64,000 nt of DNA from Aureispira sp. CCB-E (lineage in GTDB: Bacteria; Bacteroidota; Bacteroidia; Chitinophagales; Saprospiraceae). The position numbers and the translations under genes were made by a program. The DNA is taken from positions 620,001 through 684,000 of the forward strand of contig NZ_CP133671.1 of NCBI RefSeq assembly GCF_031326345.1, written 5' to 3'. Numbering within the stretch: the stretch's first letter is position 1; the number at the start of each line of letters is the position of its first letter. Below are positions 45,911 to 54,350 of this stretch, one piece after another. The notes beneath the pieces are model-generated. The model made no database searches and had not been told where the DNA came from. It worked only from the letters and a program-made list of their open reading frames with translations.

Positions 45911-46582
45911 ATGAAGGCAATTGTATGGATTCTATGGTGTAGTTGTATGACCTTTTGGCTGCCTGCTCAGGCGCAACAAAAAATAAAGAAGGGATATGAT
46001 TTTGAAGATGGCGTATACACCAGTCATCTAGATTTTAAGAACAACAAACCTAGTTTTCCTCTTTATAGGATTCCCTCTTTTGATTATCAATTAGATGGAG
46101 AAAAGAACTTGCTGTTTTTATCTGAAGAATCTGTAGCACAATTATCAACATCAGAAATTAAATCCTTAGACAATATTTGGGGCTTGTGCATCAAAGGCAA
46201 ACCTTATATGAAAGTCAATCCCAAGGGCAAGGACGGAGCTATTTATTTTGTGAGCTATCATATACTAGGACGCATTTGTTATTTGTATTATCCTTCTATA
46301 GAGGACAAAGAGGTGGAAATGTTGATTTACAACCCTTATTCTGGAAACCGTGTAGGGGGGCGAAAAATTGTCAATAGAGAACGTGTATTAGTAAAGAAAA
46401 TAATGCTTTTTGAAACAGGAGAAATAAAAGATTATACCGCAGATAATTTTAAAGCATGGATTCAAGATGATGAACGTTTGATGAAAACCCTCAAGGATAT
46501 GACAGAGGACGAAGTGCAAGAAAAGTTGTTTAAGACCATCAAAATCTACAACGATCGTCACCCAATCTATGAAGAGTCCTAA
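45911..46582 (+). CDS. Secreted hypothetical protein
   Basis: 223 aa with signal peptide (ends LPAQAQQ). The mature part begins KKGYDFEDGVYTSHLDFKNNKPSF and has a middle IYFVSYHILGRICYLYYP. The C-terminal helix WIQDDERLMKTLKDMTEDEVQEKLFKTI ends in IYNDRHPIYEE. This build recurs in Bacteroidota periplasmic proteins of unknown role. It is not recognisably a gliding protein, though gldF lies next on the same strand. Confidence 0.6.
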   Translation: MKAIVWILWCSCMTFWLPAQAQQKIKKGYDFEDGVYTSHLDFKNNKPSFPLYRIPSFDYQLDGEKNLLFLSEESVAQLSTSEIKSLDNIWGLCIKGKPYMKVNPKGKDGAIYFVSYHILGRICYLYYPSIEDKEVEMLIYNPYSGNRVGGRKIVNRERVLVKKIMLFETGEIKDYTADNFKAWIQDDERLMKTLKDMTEDEVQEKLFKTIKIYNDRHPIYEES

Positions 46583-46711
46583 AAAAATCCTTAAGACTAG
46601 GTTAAAGTATGCTTTTTTGAGTAGTATTTTTTAGCAAGTTATACATGAAACCCCAAATCTTGCGTTTTAGCTTTTAAATTCCCTAGACATTTCTGTATTT
46701 TACCTCCATAA

Positions 46712-46742
46712 AATAAGTTTATCGACAATCGGTAAACTTATT
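46712..46742. promoter_or_regulatory. Palindrome upstream of gldF
   Basis: AATAAGTTTA and TAAACTTATT are perfect arms; inside, CGA-CAA-TCG continues the symmetry. It lies 35 bp ahead of a TATTTTTG -7 candidate, so it would sit at or just above the -33 position. It could be an operator, or a terminator-like hairpin with no T tract. Confidence 0.5.
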
Positions 46743-46776
46743 CTATTATAGTATACCTAAGTTTCTCTCAAAACTG

Positions 46777-46784
46777 TATTTTTG
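46777..46784 (+). promoter_or_regulatory. Possible -7 box for gldFG
   Basis: TATTTTTG agrees with the TAnnTTTG consensus of Bacteroidota. Confidence 0.3.
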
Positions 46785-46951
46785 TCTCTTTGACAATAAA
46801 ATAAGGTAGAAAGGCAAAACCTTGTTTGTGACTTACCCTTTTGTAGATGAATGCCATTATTAAAAAAGGGTAATGAACAGTAAAAACGATTGTTAACAAT
46901 AGAAGTGAAGTAAATCCTATAAGGAATTATCATTAGTAGAATAAAAACATT

Positions 46952-47683
46952 ATGATTAGCATTTTTAAGAAAGAAGTTAATTTATTTCTGAGTTCATTAA
47001 TTGGTTACATTGCTATTGGCGTTTTCTTACTAGCAACAGGGTTATTTTTATGGGTTTTTCCTGATTATAGTATTATCAATTATGGATTTTCAGATTTAGG
47101 ATCTTTTTTTAGAATGGCACCTTATGTCTTTCTTTTTTTGATTCCAGCAATTACCATGCGAACATTTGCAGAGGAAACACAAACAGGAACAATGGAACTG
47201 TTAGCAACAAAGCCTATTAGTGATTGGGAAATTATACTAGGAAAATATTTGGCATGTGTATTTCTCGTCTTACTTTCTATTTTACCAACGTTTGTTTATT
47301 ATTATTCTGTGTATCAACTGGGAATGCCCAAAGGGAATTTGGACATAGGAGCAACTTGGGGATCGTACTTTGGTTTGTTTGGTTTGGGAGCTGTTTTTGT
47401 ATCTATTGGCATTTTTTGTTCTGCTCTGACCAGCAACCAGATTATTGCTTTTATGCTGGGCTTATTTTTATGTGGCTTTTTCTATGATGCTTTTGCTAGT
47501 TTGGCAAGATTGCCACTATTTTACGGAACCAGTGATGCTTTGGTGGAAGGGTTAGGGATTAATTATCACTATGCTTCTGTGAGTAGAGGGGTAATTGATT
47601 CTAGAGATGTGGTTTATTTTATTAGTATGATTGTCGCTTTTTTATCTTTTACAAAATTTGCGATAGAAAAACGAAAATGGTAA
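46952..47683 (+). CDS. gldF: Gliding-motility ABC transporter permease GldF
   Basis: 243-aa inner-membrane protein with six hydrophobic helices, starting KKEVNLFLSSLIGYIAIGVFL. The hallmark ITMRTFAEETQTGTMELLATKPISDWEIILGKYLA is the GldF/NosY-type ABC-2 permease signature. In Flavobacterium johnsoniae, GldA (ATPase), GldF and GldG form a complex needed for gliding. gldG follows 115 bp downstream, the usual order; gldA is not in the window. Confidence 0.93.
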   Translation: MISIFKKEVNLFLSSLIGYIAIGVFLLATGLFLWVFPDYSIINYGFSDLGSFFRMAPYVFLFLIPAITMRTFAEETQTGTMELLATKPISDWEIILGKYLACVFLVLLSILPTFVYYYSVYQLGMPKGNLDIGATWGSYFGLFGLGAVFVSIGIFCSALTSNQIIAFMLGLFLCGFFYDAFASLARLPLFYGTSDALVEGLGINYHYASVSRGVIDSRDVVYFISMIVAFLSFTKFAIEKRKW

Positions 47684-47798
47684 GCCTCTAAAAGGCATTC
47701 AATTAACTGACAACACAGCCCGTTCGATAGTTGGCTAAAATTATTTATTCTAAAACATTTAGCTGACGACTACAAACTAAAAAAGATATAAAATTAAT

Positions 47799-49616
47799 AT
47801 GCAAAATTCACGCTTTATACAATCATTGGTAAGCCTAGCTTTGGTTTTGGGGATTCTGATATTTGTTAATGTTATTTCTAGTTTTTATTACTCAGATATT
47901 GATTTAACAGAAGACAAACGATTTACCCTCAATCCTGCCACCTATGAATTGGTAGAAGAGTTGGAGGAAGTACTAACTATAGAAGTTTTATTAGAAGGTG
48001 ATTTCCCTTCTTCTTTCAAACGTTTGCAAAATGCAACATCGGATTTGTTGAGCAAATTGAGAGGCCATAATTCTTCTATTCAAGTTCGTTGGGTTGACCC
48101 AATGAGTGGTACCGAAGAAGAAAATATTGCTAATGGAGAAGCTTTGTCTAAAGATGGCATTTATCCCATTAATTTAACCAATTCGACAAGAGGTGGAAAT
48201 GTCCGAAAAGCAATGTTGGCGTTTCCTTATGCGGTCATTCGTTATAAACAACAGAAAACCGTGATTCCATTGTTAGAAACCACAGGGGGGTACAACAAGG
48301 ATTACACAAGAATGGAAGCTATTAACCCCTCTATCAATTTGTTAGAGTATAAATTTGCGAATGCCATTCAAAAGCTGAAAATGAGAAACCGTCCTCGAAT
48401 GGTTTTGATGACTGGTCATGGCGAATTGCAACGCCCTTGGACGGAGTCTTTGGAGGCTGCTATGTTTAAATACTATGATATAGCTCGGCTTAATCTGGAT
48501 GATGTGACGTATATTGATACCAATATACATGTTGTTATTATTCCAAAACCAATCCGTCCGTTCCCTCCACAGCATTTGTTTATGATCGACCAATATATGA
48601 TGAATGGAGGAAATGTAATTTGGTTGGTAGATCCTTTGAATATGGAGGCAGATAGTTTGAAGAGGGCAGGCGTATTTATGCCCAATGAACATAAATTGGA
48701 CATTAATAATTTCTTATTCAATTATGGTGTACGAATTAACCCTAACTTGGTGTCTGATTGGGAGTGTAGTGTTATCCCTGTTAATGTTAGTCCAACACCA
48801 GAAAGACCACAAATCGAATCAAGAAAATGGTTCTACCATCCTAAAGCATATCCGTATGCAACACCGTTAGATGCTCAAGAAACGGGAAGTCATACGATCC
48901 AACATCCTATTGTCCAGAATTTAGACTTTGTAGATACCCGTTATCCTGCTAGTATAGATACCATAAAAACGAGTAATTATATTAAAAAAACGCCTTTGTT
49001 GAGAAGTTCTCAATATAGCAAAGTGCAGTATCCTCCTGTTCGAGTAAGTATTGATATCATGGACAAAGGCATCACAAAAGATGCGTTCACCAAAGGAAAT
49101 CAAGATATTGCGGTATTACTAGAAGGTTCGTTTACTTCTTATTACAAAAACAGGGTTTCTCCTGAAATGTTAGCTGGGTTAAAAAAATTGGGACAACCAT
49201 TTAAAGAGCAGGGTAAACCAGCCAAAATGATTGTTATTGCAGATGGAGATATTGCTAAAAATGCTTTGGATCCAGCCAACAAAAGAAAACCAACTCCATT
49301 ACCTTTAGGAATAAACCCGTTTGATGGCTATCATTATGGTAATCAAGATTTCTTGATGAATTGCATGGAGTACATGATTGATAATAAGGGGATTATAGCA
49401 TCAAGGAATAAACAGATTAAACTGCGTCCTTTGGATCAAGAACGAGCTTTTGATGAAAAAATGGCAATTAGTATTAAAAAAATACAACTAATAACATTAC
49501 CTAAATGGCCAATGATAAACCTTGTTCTGCCTTTATTAGTTTTGATTATTTTTGGGCGATTGTACACCTATGTAAGAAGAAAACGTTTTGGAATTCAAAA
49601 GAAAGAAGAAGAATAA
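47799..49616 (+). CDS. gldG: Gliding-motility ABC transporter component GldG
   Basis: 605 aa. An N-terminal helix (SLVSLALVLGILIFVNVI) is followed by the ABC_transp_aux periplasmic domain (SSFYYSDIDLTEDKRFTLNPATYELVEEL, VLLEGDFPSSFKRLQNATSDLL), the segment PRMVLMTGHGELQRPW, and WLVDPLNMEAD. A second helix (LPLLVLIIFGRLYTYV) sits near the C-terminus. This is the full GldG layout. With gldF it indicates surface gliding. Confidence 0.93.
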   Translation: MQNSRFIQSLVSLALVLGILIFVNVISSFYYSDIDLTEDKRFTLNPATYELVEELEEVLTIEVLLEGDFPSSFKRLQNATSDLLSKLRGHNSSIQVRWVDPMSGTEEENIANGEALSKDGIYPINLTNSTRGGNVRKAMLAFPYAVIRYKQQKTVIPLLETTGGYNKDYTRMEAINPSINLLEYKFANAIQKLKMRNRPRMVLMTGHGELQRPWTESLEAAMFKYYDIARLNLDDVTYIDTNIHVVIIPKPIRPFPPQHLFMIDQYMMNGGNVIWLVDPLNMEADSLKRAGVFMPNEHKLDINNFLFNYGVRINPNLVSDWECSVIPVNVSPTPERPQIESRKWFYHPKAYPYATPLDAQETGSHTIQHPIVQNLDFVDTRYPASIDTIKTSNYIKKTPLLRSSQYSKVQYPPVRVSIDIMDKGITKDAFTKGNQDIAVLLEGSFTSYYKNRVSPEMLAGLKKLGQPFKEQGKPAKMIVIADGDIAKNALDPANKRKPTPLPLGINPFDGYHYGNQDFLMNCMEYMIDNKGIIASRNKQIKLRPLDQERAFDEKMAISIKKIQLITLPKWPMINLVLPLLVLIIFGRLYTYVRRKRFGIQKKEEE

Positions 49617-49888
49617 TTACGTCTAAAAAACAGATATTGAACCATAAAATATCCCTAACATTCTTTTCTATAGTGTTAACTAAAGGTTGTTTTTTAGCTT
49701 ATTAAGTAATAAATGTCTATTAAAAAATAGAAATTTAGAAATAGATTTCTTTCCTTTGTAGAGTATCCACTTGTTTGGATGCCGAATTTTTATTTTTCTA
49801 TCAATGTTTTCTAGATGTTCAACCCACAAGAGTTAACTCCAATTAAACGTTGTATTTAAGTGCCATTTTGCACACAAAATTTTTTATT

Positions 49889-50086
49889 ATGGGTACCAAT
49901 ACAGGAACAGTAAAGTTCTTTAACGAAGAAAAAGGCTACGGCTTTATCAAAGATGATAATGACAACACAGATTACTTCGTACATGCCAAAGGTTTGGTAG
50001 ATGAAATCGCTAAAGATGATCGTGTTTCTTACAATCTTGAAGAGGGAAGAAAAGGAGTGAATGCAGTAGGAGTGAAATTGGTTTAA
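49889..50086 (+). CDS. Cold-shock protein
   Basis: 65-aa single cold-shock domain from ATG 49889 (MGTNTGTVKFFNEEKGYGFI). RNP1 is KGYGFI and RNP2 is DYFVH. An upstream in-frame start at 49850 would add 13 residues that are not part of the domain. Binds single-stranded RNA/DNA. The 272-bp gap upstream gives room for the long 5' leader that cold-shock genes often have. A terminator follows. Confidence 0.93.
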   Translation: MGTNTGTVKFFNEEKGYGFIKDDNDNTDYFVHAKGLVDEIAKDDRVSYNLEEGRKGVNAVGVKLV

Positions 50087-50118
50087 TCCAGTTTTTCTAC
50101 TGAATAGAAATAAAGAAC

Positions 50119-50152
50119 ACGCCTTGTACTATTTTGTGCAAGGCGTTTTTTA
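50119..50152 (+). terminator. Rho-independent terminator
   Basis: ACGCCTTG / CAAGGCGT stem, 12-nt loop, T6 tail, 32 bp after the cold-shock gene. Confidence 0.85.
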
Positions 50153-50171
50153 TTGAATTTTTTTATGCCAA

Positions 50172-50202
50172 TAAAAAAAGCTCCTCAAAAATTGAGAAGC
50201 TT
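50172..50202 (-). terminator. Rho-independent terminator, minus strand
   Basis: On the minus strand AAGCTTCTCAA pairs with TTGAGGAGCTT around a 3-nt loop and is followed by seven T. It terminates the isc operon. Confidence 0.85.
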
Positions 50203-50262
50203 AGTAGTATCATGAACGACCACAAGAGTGGTATTGGTGTAATTGTCTCTTTTATATTTACT

Positions 50263-50592
50263 CTACACCGCAAAACTTTCGCCACAACCACAGGTTCTAG
50301 AAGCATTCGGGTTGGTAAAATGAAACCCTTTACCATCCAAACCTCCAGAAAACTCTAGTGTAGAGTCAAACAAGTATAAAAAGCTTTTTAAGTCGGTGAC
50401 AATCTTGACACCATTGTCCTCAAATACTTGATCTTCTGCTTGTGATTCGTTATCAAAATCCATATTATAAGATAAGCCCGAACAACCACCACTCGTTACA
50501 CTAACTCTAATAAAGTAGTTGTCGTCCAAGTTTTCATTCTTTGAACGAATATGGTTGATTTGTTCTTTAGCACTATCAGTTACAAATATCAT
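50263..50592 (-). CDS. iscA: Iron-sulfur assembly A-type protein
   Basis: 109-aa HesB/IscA-like carrier. The three conserved cysteines are C37 (GGCSGLSY) and C101/C103 (SRTCGCGESF). It receives Fe-S clusters from IscU and passes them to apoproteins. It is the last gene of the iscS-iscU-iscA operon, 33 bp after iscU. The name iscA is by context; ErpA/SufA paralogs look alike. Confidence 0.9.
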   Translation of the reverse strand: MIFVTDSAKEQINHIRSKNENLDDNYFIRVSVTSGGCSGLSYNMDFDNESQAEDQVFEDNGVKIVTDLKSFLYLFDSTLEFSGGLDGKGFHFTNPNASRTCGCGESFAV

Positions 50593-50625
50593 AATAAAGA
50601 ATTGAAAGTATTTTCAAATGTAAAT

Positions 50626-51012
50626 TTACTCAGCGTTTTTACTTTTGTAATCTTTGATTGCTGATTTGATAGCATCTTCTGCCAAAACAGAACAGTGAAT
50701 TTTTACAGGAGGCAATTCTAATTCCTCAACAATATCCATATTGTCAATAGAAGAAGCCTCATCCAATGTTTTGCCTTTGAGCCACTCTGTAGCCAAAGAA
50801 GAAGAAGCGATGGCAGAACCACAGCCAAATGTTTTGAATTTAGCATCTTTGATAACGCCAGATTCTTCGTCTACTTCAATTTGAAGACGCATAACATCAC
50901 CACATTCAGGAGCGCCAACAAGTCCAGTACCAACATTTTTTTGGTTTTTGTCTAGGGTACCAACATTTTTAGGTTTCTTGAAGTGGTCTAACAATTTATC
51001 AGAATAAGCCAT
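50626..51012 (-). CDS. iscU: Fe-S cluster scaffold protein IscU
   Basis: 128 aa. Cluster ligands C37 (APECGDV), C64 (FGCGSA) and C107 (KIHCSVLA) are present, along with the ELPPVKIHC motif that in IscU (LPPVK) binds the HscA chaperone. That distinguishes it from SufU and NifU. HscA/HscB genes are not in the window. Confidence 0.95.
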   Translation of the reverse strand: MAYSDKLLDHFKKPKNVGTLDKNQKNVGTGLVGAPECGDVMRLQIEVDEESGVIKDAKFKTFGCGSAIASSSLATEWLKGKTLDEASSIDNMDIVEELELPPVKIHCSVLAEDAIKSAIKDYKSKNAE

Positions 51013-51090
51013 AATTGTATTTATTTTAGTGCTACAAAATGGTGTAGCGAGTGATCAAAATTTATGATTGATAATACGTAGTGATTATCA

Positions 51091-52311
51091 TTAGTGTTCT
51101 GCCCATTCTACAGAATCTAGGTCGATACCTTCCTTGTACATTTCCCAAATTGGAGACAGTTCGCGCATATGATTTACACCATTGCGAATCGCTTCGATTG
51201 CAAAGTCAATATCTTCCTCGGTTGTAAAACGCCCTAAGCTGATACGAAGAGAAGAGTGCGCCAAATCATCACCCAAGCCCAATGCTTTTAGAACATAAGA
51301 AGGCTCTAAAGAGGCAGAGGTACAGGCAGAACCTGAAGAAAGCGCAATATTTTGGTTGAACGTCATCATCAAGCCTTCGCCTTCTACATGTTTAAACGAT
51401 AGATTTGTCATGTGTGGCATTCTGTATTCAGGATGACCATTAAAGACAACTTCTTCAATTTTCATCAATTCAGTCTCTAGTTTGTCTCTCAATTTAGACA
51501 AGCGTTCTGCATCAGCCTCCATTTCTAGTTTACAAAGCTCACAAGCTTTTCCCAAGCCCACAATACCAGGCACATTTAGCGTACCCGAGCGCATGCCACG
51601 TTCGTGTCCACCACCATCCATTTGAGCGGTTACTTTTACACGAGGAGCTTTGCGAGATACATATAAAACACCAACACCTTTAGGTCCATACATTTTATGA
51701 GCAGAAAATGCCATTAAATGAATGCCCAACTCTTTAACGTTAACAGGAATCTTTCCTACTGCTTGAGTAGCATCTGTCATAAACAACACTTGGTGTTTGA
51801 CACAAATGTCGCTAATTGCTTTCATTGGTTGAACGACACCAATCTCGTTATTAGCAAACATGATAGACACCAAAATAGTTGTAGGACGAATAGCAGCTTC
51901 TAATTCTGCCAAATCGACCAAACCTTGGCGATCCACTTTTAAGTAGGTAATTTCGCAACCTTCTTTTTCTAGCTTTTTACAAGTGTCTAAAACAGCTTTA
52001 TGTTCTGTCTCTAAGGTAATAATATGATTTCCTTTACGCTTGTACATTTCAGCAACTCCCTTGATGGCTAGATTATCTGCTTCAGTTGCACCAGAAGTGA
52101 AAATGATTTCACGAGGATCTGCTCCAATCAAATCTGCAATTTGCTCTCTTGCTTTGTCAACAGCTCCTTCTGCAGCCCAACCAAAAGGATGGTTTCTGCT
52201 GGCTGCATTTCCAAAATGTTCAGTAAAGTAAGGTATCATAGCCTCAACTACTCTTGGGTCAACTGGAGTTGTGGCGTTATTATCTAAGTAAATTAATTTT
52301 TTGTCAGACAT
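51091..52311 (-). CDS. iscS: Cysteine desulfurase IscS
   Basis: 406-aa PLP enzyme that takes sulfur from cysteine for Fe-S assembly. Start [18 protein letters not shown] lysine in [10 protein letters not shown]; persulfide-forming Cys in [21 protein letters not shown]-terminal extension [20 protein letters not shown] that docks IscU. The class I loop makes it IscS and not SufS. It begins the operon; no iscR precedes it, and an IS element lies upstream. Confidence 0.96.
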   Translation of the reverse strand: MSDKKLIYLDNNATTPVDPRVVEAMIPYFTEHFGNAASRNHPFGWAAEGAVDKAREQIADLIGADPREIIFTSGATEADNLAIKGVAEMYKRKGNHIITLETEHKAVLDTCKKLEKEGCEITYLKVDRQGLVDLAELEAAIRPTTILVSIMFANNEIGVVQPMKAISDICVKHQVLFMTDATQAVGKIPVNVKELGIHLMAFSAHKMYGPKGVGVLYVSRKAPRVKVTAQMDGGGHERGMRSGTLNVPGIVGLGKACELCKLEMEADAERLSKLRDKLETELMKIEEVVFNGHPEYRMPHMTNLSFKHVEGEGLMMTFNQNIALSSGSACTSASLEPSYVLKALGLGDDLAHSSLRISLGRFTTEEDIDFAIEAIRNGVNHMRELSPIWEMYKEGIDLDSVEWAEH

Positions 52312-52334
52312 TTGTTCTCTATTTGTTATTGTAT

Positions 52335-52349
52335 TTAGATTAAATCTAA
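52335..52349. promoter_or_regulatory. Palindrome in the isc leader
   Basis: TTAGATT-A-AATCTAA, perfect 7-1-7 symmetry, just downstream of the -7 box of the minus-strand promoter. It does not match the IscR consensus I know. An operator role is inference. Confidence 0.4.
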
Positions 52350-52356
52350 TCTAGTA

Positions 52357-52380
52357 CAAAAGTAACACTTTTTCAATTGA
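52357..52380 (-). promoter_or_regulatory. Promoter of iscS-iscU-iscA
   Basis: On the minus strand TACTTTTG (complement of 52357-52364) matches TAnnTTTG, with a TTG in CAATTG upstream near the -33 position. It is 46 bp ahead of iscS. Confidence 0.45.
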
Positions 52381-52774
52381 AAGTGTTCGAGAATAGATCA
52401 ATTTTTCACGAAGTCTTTAAAAAAAAAATAATTCTAGAAAATACCTTACGATTTTATGACAATTGAATCTTGTTTGTAAAACTAAAACAAGGCTTTGGGA
52501 TAGGAATAAAATTTTGCAAAGAGAGGCTAAGTAACTTATTATTGATGCTATTTGTATGGTTTGTAATAATAAAATAATGAAAGTTAGAGGGAGCGATGGT
52601 GTTTTGATGAAATGTAATTATTAAGAATATTTTTTATTAATATAAAAATAATTGAAGGCAAGCTTAGAACAAAAAAGCTTTGAACCTACTTGGTGAAGAA
52701 CCTATTTCATGCTTTAAAATTTAAAACTATACATTTTGCATTCTATCTATAAAACCAAATAAAAGAAGCAATAT

Positions 52775-53779
52775 TTAAGCAGCAAATTTTTGAGTATTGA
52801 TATAAGGCTGCTGCCTATTAATAACCGCATAAACTCTACCCAAAATTTTGTTTGCGATATTATTCAAAATAAGCATGGGATTCTTTCCTTCACTTTCTTT
52901 TTTTAGGTAGTAGTTATTTAATTCTCTATCCGCTCTTTTAGCATTGAGAGCACCTATTATTAATAGACTTTTTAATTTTTTATCAGCAAAGGGACTTACT
53001 TTTGTCCTGCCTTTTATACTCGTTCCAGATTGAAATGGGAATGGCGCAACTCCCGCATAACAAGCTAACTTTTTTGCGCTTTTGAACTTTGAAAAACCAC
53101 GAGTTACTATGATCAAATAAGTAGCAATCTGAGGACCAATACCAGGAATACTTTGGACCAACTCATAATCTATCTTAAGTTGACGTTCAGATTTTATAGT
53201 GGCTAAGATTGCTTGTTCGATTAACTTCAAGTTCTTCTCTAAATTATTCAAGATACTCTTGCTTGATTTTGTCAATTCTTTAAGCATTTCCTTTGGCAAA
53301 AAAGCCTCTAATTCTTTATTGCTCTTATATTTTTTTATAGACTTAACAATCTTTTCTCTTTGAGAATGAAGGACTTTTAGTTTTTCTATTGAAGCTGGGT
53401 TGTTTTGACTCAAGCTTAACTTCATTCGATTAAATAAGGTATATTGGGCAATTCTATAAGCATCTATTTTATCTGACTTTCCTCTACTGAGTCCTTTACT
53501 CAAGAACAAATCTAAAGGAGATAATTGACAGTAATCAATATCTAGTTCTTCCAATGTACATGCAAGTAAAGAGCTATAGACTCCTGTATTCTCAAAAGCT
53601 ACTACAAAATCTTTATCTCCTAATTGTTTAACAATGTTTAAAAAGAAAGTCTTAGTTTCTCTTGTTTTGTTAGCTATTGTACAAGCTGATATAACAATTT
53701 CATTGGATGAATTAAGTGCTAATAAGTCTAAGCTTAATTTAGATACATCTACACCAATGTAATGGGAATACTTTTTCAT
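52775..53779 (-). CDS. IS110-family transposase/recombinase
   Basis: 334 aa, intact. The RuvC-like DEDD residues are D11 (YIGVDVSK), E63 (AFENTG), D103 and D106 (KSDKIDAYRIA). The C-terminal Transposase_20 domain has VQSIPGIGPQIATYL and YAGVAPFPFQSGTSIKGR, with S251 the likely nucleophile by comparison with IS621. Start is MKKYSHYIGVD. The family uses a DNA-encoded bridge RNA in a non-coding end to choose donor and target. No frameshift or stop is seen, so the element may be active. Confidence 0.92.
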   Translation of the reverse strand: MKKYSHYIGVDVSKLSLDLLALNSSNEIVISACTIANKTRETKTFFLNIVKQLGDKDFVVAFENTGVYSSLLACTLEELDIDYCQLSPLDLFLSKGLSRGKSDKIDAYRIAQYTLFNRMKLSLSQNNPASIEKLKVLHSQREKIVKSIKKYKSNKELEAFLPKEMLKELTKSSKSILNNLEKNLKLIEQAILATIKSERQLKIDYELVQSIPGIGPQIATYLIIVTRGFSKFKSAKKLACYAGVAPFPFQSGTSIKGRTKVSPFADKKLKSLLIIGALNAKRADRELNNYYLKKESEGKNPMLILNNIANKILGRVYAVINRQQPYINTQKFAA

Positions 53780-53940
53780 AATTTAGATCATTAATTTGAT
53801 GTTGAATTTCTTTCACGCCTTTAGTAGATCTGCTAATCTATTATTCTATTTGAAGCTATTCAACGAAGGGAGAATGTAGAGGACTAATGCAAAATATAAG
53901 CCTATTAGCTTTGCTAGTAAGATAGTTCACCTCTACTTCT
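52775..53940 (-). mobile_element. IS110-family insertion sequence (ends approximate)
   Basis: Contains the transposase gene and its 5' non-coding part. IS110 elements lack terminal inverted repeats and make little or no target duplication, so the ends cannot be set from one copy. The 3' end probably lies somewhere between 52600 and 52774 and the 5' end between about 53940 and 54060. Confidence 0.6.
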
Positions 53941-53990
53941 CTTTTTTCTAATTATACGACTTTATTTAGTTCATAGAATTACCTGATACA
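53780..53990 (-). ncRNA. Candidate bridge RNA region of the IS110 element
   Basis: Non-coding stretch upstream of the transposase. It holds a long-range stem (GTAGAGG at 53876-53882 with CCTCTAC at 53930-53936). Nested inside it are CTAAT/ATTAG (53884-53888/53904-53908) and, as an alternative to the second arm, TAGC-TTT-GCTA. Known bridge RNAs of this family come from this position and consist of stem-loops. The RNA limits are guesses. Confidence 0.4.
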
Positions 53991-54350
53991 AAGTAAAGGC
54001 TAGTACCTTCTATATCAATTGTATTCTTTTTGTGAGATAAATATTTAAGGTGCTTTCATCCTTTTGAGCATTCAATTGAAATAGACTGTCAGCAGCTAAC
54101 TAAAAGCAAAGCGCTCACGCAGTACCACGAAGTAGCAGCGCAGCTAACTAAAAGCGCAGCGCTCACGAAGTAAACTAATATAAATATGCTTTTGTGTAAC
54201 TAAGCTTGCGCTCTCACGAGCGTAGCGAGCTAACTAAAAGCGAAGTGATTACGAAGTAGTCGGCTAACTATTAGATAGTTATAACTAAATATGAAACAAT
54301 AAGTAATTAATTTTTGTTGTTATAACCGCTGATACAGGATCTATAGTGTT
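53991..54350. other. Intergenic region, IS flank and repeat block
   Basis: Outside the candidate RNA it contains about 100 bp of unassigned sequence and then the repeat block to 54270. No gene. The 3' end of the lamin-tail gene begins at 54351. Confidence 0.5.
54090..54270 (+). repeat. Dispersed composite repeat, longest block
   Basis: At least three units: CAGCTAACTAAAAGC(A/G)(A/C)AGCGCTCACG twice, CCACGAAGTAGCAGCGCAGC once, then GCGCTCTCACGAGCGTAGCG and a diverged final unit. Hairpins CGCTC-TCAC-GAGCG and AGCG-CAG-CGCT can form. It lies between the IS110 element and the lamin-tail gene. Confidence 0.75.

Larger units (their letters stand above)
46583..46951. other. Intergenic region upstream of gldF
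   Basis: 369 bp. It holds a 31-bp palindrome (46712-46742) and a TATTTTTG box (46777-46784), leaving a gldF leader of about 165 nt. No gene seen. Confidence 0.5.
52312..52774. other. Intergenic region, isc promoter and IS flank
   Basis: 463 bp. The side near 52312-52390 carries the isc promoter and two palindromes. The far side (about 52600-52774) is the 3' non-coding end of the IS110 element or its flank; I cannot place the boundary. Confidence 0.5.

Noticed and set aside
48342-48721. Minus-strand frames inside gldG
   Set aside because: Antisense to a well-conserved gldG segment, with no motif or separate start context.
50210-50235. Possible sixth copy of the dispersed repeat near the isc terminator
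   Set aside because: Only the short word AACGACCAC is shared. The rest does not match.
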